A program made the position numbers and the translations under genes. 64,000 nt of DNA. Origin: Rhizopus arrhizus. Taxonomy: Eukaryota; Mucoromycota; Mucoromycetes; Mucorales; Rhizopodaceae. The stretch covers positions 2,316,501 through 2,380,500 of the forward strand of contig JAKZZE010000005.1 in NCBI GenBank assembly GCA_024220505.1, given 5' to 3'. Under the pieces are notes generated by a model. It searched no databases. It worked only from the letters and a program-made list of their open reading frames with translations, and was not told the origin of the DNA. This document shows, piece by piece, positions 61,734-64,000 of the stretch; position 1 is the first letter of the stretch; each line of letters starts with the position of its first letter.

Positions 61734-64000
61734 CTAGTATCCAAGTCGAGATAAAAAGTCGGCGCTTTCGTTGACTCTTCCAGGTCGATACTTCACCTCG
61801 AATTCATATTCTGATAAGATAGTAATCCATCTGGCGATTATTCCAGTGGGGTTTGGCGTCTTTAGTAACCCATTTAGAGCCGAGTGATCAGTAAGCACTG
61901 TGAACTTTTTTCCAAGTAGATAGGGACGGAATAATTTTACTGCCCATATGACTGCCAAACATTCTAATTTAGTGGGAGCGTAATTCGATTCAGTTGACTT
62001 GAGGCCTCGACTTGCATAGACAATTGGGTGTTCATGACCATTTTCATCCAATTGAGTTAATATAGCACCAAGTCCTAATTTGGATGCGTCGGTTACTAGT
62101 ATAAATGGTTTGTTGAAGTCAGGTCTTGACAAGATAGGTGCAGTAGTAAGTAATTTCTTTAATGTTTCAAATGATTCAGTAGTCAAGCTTGTCCAAGGGA
62201 TTTTCTTTGTGGTTTTCGTTTGATCATGCAAAGGTCTTGCAATAGCAGCAAAGTTTTTAATAAAACGTCTGTAATAGGATGCTATTCCAAGGAATCCTCG
62301 AACTTGTTTAATTGTTCTTGGTTGTGGATATTCGACTATTTTTTGAATTTTGCTGGGGTCTGTTTGCAATCCTTCTTTCGTCACAATATATCCAAGAAAT
62401 TTAAGATGGTCCTTAAAGAAGAAACATTTTTCCGGGTTTAATTTGAGATTCGCTACTTGGATGCATTGAAACACTTGTTCTAAATGTTGCAAATGATCTT
62501 GATGATTGAGAGAATATACATTTAGGTCGTCAATGTAAGCGACTAAACACTTGTTGATAAGAGGCCGAAAACATAAATCTATTAATCGTTGAAAAGTTGC
62601 TGGGGAATTTACAAGACCCATCGGCAGTGTGTTGTAATGATACGTGCCAAACTTTGTCGTGAAAGCTGTTAGTTCTTTACTGTCTTCTTCCAGGGGAACT
62701 TGATGAAATCCAGCTCGCATATCCAAAGCTGAGAACACTTTTGCCTTGCCTAATGTATCCAGCAAATCATCAATGCGGGGTAAGGGATAGGCGTCTTTCT
62801 TTGTAACTGCATTTAACTTTCTATAATCTATCACCATTCTGTATTCACCATTCTTCTTTTTTACTAATATCACAGGGGCTGCCCAGGGGCTGTTCGATGG
62901 AGCAATTACACCCAACTTGCAATATTTATCTAATTCTTTTTGCAGATGTTCAGTCTCGATAGGACTCATGCGATAAGGTCGATGACTTATAGGCATAGTG
63001 TCTTCTTTTATCGTGATCTTATGCTTTATCAAGTTTGTGTATCCGATTGTGTTATTGTCCCAGTCAAATATATTCTCGTATTTCTTTAGTAACTTCTGTA
63101 GACTTTGTTTAATATCTTGACTTATTTCTCCGATTTCAAGTTTCGTATATTTGTCTGGTTCTAATAGCATGTCTTCTTCATTTTTTTCTTTATTATTTGG
63201 TTCAGACATTTCCATCACACACAAGTGAGGATTCGTGTCAACATTATATGCTTGTACTATGGAATCTTCCTGTGGATTGATCTTTTCAATGATGCCGATT
63301 TCTTCATCAGGGTCCAATAATATATCTTTTGATGATCGATTGTATATTCGAATCTCTATACTTCTTCGATTTGTGATCAGATTTAAACAAGAGTCAAAAT
63401 ATCCCATGGCATCCATTATTTTAGGGTTTGTTATTTCCAAGTTATATATTATATCCTTCCTTTCGTTCTTCAACTTTCTGATCCATATTGTTTTTGAAGT
63501 ATTTGATGCTATAGTCAATCCATGTGAAGGAGCTTTCAGTAGCATGTCATTTCCTTGACTTAATACTTTTATGTCGTCTTCTTTATCATTTTCCAATAAT
63601 AGAAGCGATTCGTCTTCTTCATCTTCTAATTCTTCTTCTGCCGATTCTTCTGAGCTGTCTTCAGATTCTTCGTCTTGATCTGTGCTATCGTCATCATGTT
63701 GTGGCTCTGCTTCAAAGCGTACATGTTTGGTTTCCTTTGAGTTTGTTAGGCTGATAGGATGTTCATACTTCTGAGTATAGCTTGAGACTTTTGGCAATGT
63801 CGTATTTTTTCTTAAAAAGGATATCTCTAATTCAGCTTTCTTGTTTTTATATGCCACCTTTAATGTTGAACTATTGAAGTCAATTTTGGCTTTTGCTCTA
63901 TTTAACCAATTGTTTCCAATGATAAGTGGATTTGGACAAGAGGGTAAGACTTCTACTGTGCATGGAATGATCATGTTGTCCTTGACACATATAGGTACGT
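61734..64000 (-). CDS. Gypsy element 2 protease-RT-RNase H, partial
   Basis: Open to the window edge at its N-terminus. It starts in the protease end (CTVEVLPSCPNPLIIGNNWL), then an acidic linker (ESEDSSEESAEEELEDEEDE), then reverse transcriptase (KNGEYRMVIDYRKLNAVT, LDMRAGFHQVPL, YNTLPMGLVNSPATFQR, catalytic VAYIDDLNVYS) and RNase H (LVTDASKLGLGAIL, LTDHSALNGLL). The stop after SADFLSRLGY (61734-61736) closes the ORF at the RNase H end. No inactivating change seen in the visible part. Confidence 0.93.
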   Translation of the reverse strand, partial: VPICVKDNMIIPCTVEVLPSCPNPLIIGNNWLNRAKAKIDFNSSTLKVAYKNKKAELEISFLRKNTTLPKVSSYTQKYEHPISLTNSKETKHVRFEAEPQHDDDSTDQDEESEDSSEESAEEELEDEEDESLLLLENDKEDDIKVLSQGNDMLLKAPSHGLTIASNTSKTIWIRKLKNERKDIIYNLEITNPKIMDAMGYFDSCLNLITNRRSIEIRIYNRSSKDILLDPDEEIGIIEKINPQEDSIVQAYNVDTNPHLCVMEMSEPNNKEKNEEDMLLEPDKYTKLEIGEISQDIKQSLQKLLKKYENIFDWDNNTIGYTNLIKHKITIKEDTMPISHRPYRMSPIETEHLQKELDKYCKLGVIAPSNSPWAAPVILVKKKNGEYRMVIDYRKLNAVTKKDAYPLPRIDDLLDTLGKAKVFSALDMRAGFHQVPLEEDSKELTAFTTKFGTYHYNTLPMGLVNSPATFQRLIDLCFRPLINKCLVAYIDDLNVYSLNHQDHLQHLEQVFQCIQVANLKLNPEKCFFFKDHLKFLGYIVTKEGLQTDPSKIQKIVEYPQPRTIKQVRGFLGIASYYRRFIKNFAAIARPLHDQTKTTKKIPWTSLTTESFETLKKLLTTAPILSRPDFNKPFILVTDASKLGLGAILTQLDENGHEHPIVYASRGLKSTESNYAPTKLECLAVIWAVKLFRPYLLGKKFTVLTDHSALNGLLKTPNPTGIIARWITILSEYEFEVKYRPGRVNESADFLSRLGY

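Larger units (their letters stand above)
59173..64000 (-). mobile_element. Ty3/gypsy element 2, incomplete at window edge
   Basis: On the minus strand, from right: protease C-terminus and RT-RNase H (61734-64000, continuing out of the window), spacer, integrase ORF (60146-61495), 69-nt poly(A), unknown ORF (59173-60075), then the B-type LTR. Gag and the 5' LTR must lie beyond 64000. It differs from element 1 in sequence and in organisation. Confidence 0.8.

Overview
The window is nuclear DNA of an early-diverging fungus, most likely Mucoromycota (Mucorales). The coding regions are fungal housekeeping genes broken by many short introns of about 45-75 bp with GT-AG (rarely GC-AG) borders. Intergenic DNA is very AT-rich with long A/T runs, and the decayed mobile-element families look Mucoralean. 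No rRNA, tRNA, CRISPR or bacterial operon signal was seen. For spliced genes the listed start and end span the whole CDS; exon borders that I worked out by reading frame and splice consensus are given in the evidence.

Layout. 0-9.6 kb is a graveyard: a broken RRM protein, a four-exon gene of unknown function, a broken Tc1/mariner transposase with GGCGG subterminal repeats, a broken PD-(D/E)XK-like gene and a LINE reverse-transcriptase scrap. 9.7-48.9 kb is the gene-rich core: an LEA-like protein, proteasome ATPase Rpt1, TFIIE alpha, RPL12 (uL11), a zeta-crystallin-type quinone oxidoreductase, an alpha-arrestin, a secreted acidic protein, Mediator subunit 27, USP7/Ubp15, MCM5, a SelW-type thioredoxin-like protein, RPL17 (uL22), a phytochelatin-synthase homologue, a coiled-coil protein of unknown function, RPL13A (uL13) and a HAD phosphatase. 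48.9-64 kb is retrotransposon territory: an array of LTR-like units, one full-length intact Ty3/gypsy element (minus strand), then most of a second Ty3/gypsy element running off the right edge.

How the genes relate. They are mostly unlinked housekeeping functions: translation (three ribosomal proteins), transcription initiation (TFIIE alpha, MED27), ubiquitin-proteasome (Rpt1, USP7, arrestin adaptor) and replication licensing (MCM5). RPL12/quinone reductase and MCM5/SelW are convergent pairs. RPL17 and SelW are tandem with an 84-bp gap.

Most notable: the phytochelatin-synthase homologue keeps the catalytic His and Asp but has Gly where the nucleophilic Cys should be. The second gypsy element has pol split into two ORFs and carries an unknown ORF in the env position, behind a 69-nt poly(A) tract. 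A compact TATA/36-bp-repeat/hairpin/T9 locus at 15.2 kb could be an undescribed small RNA.
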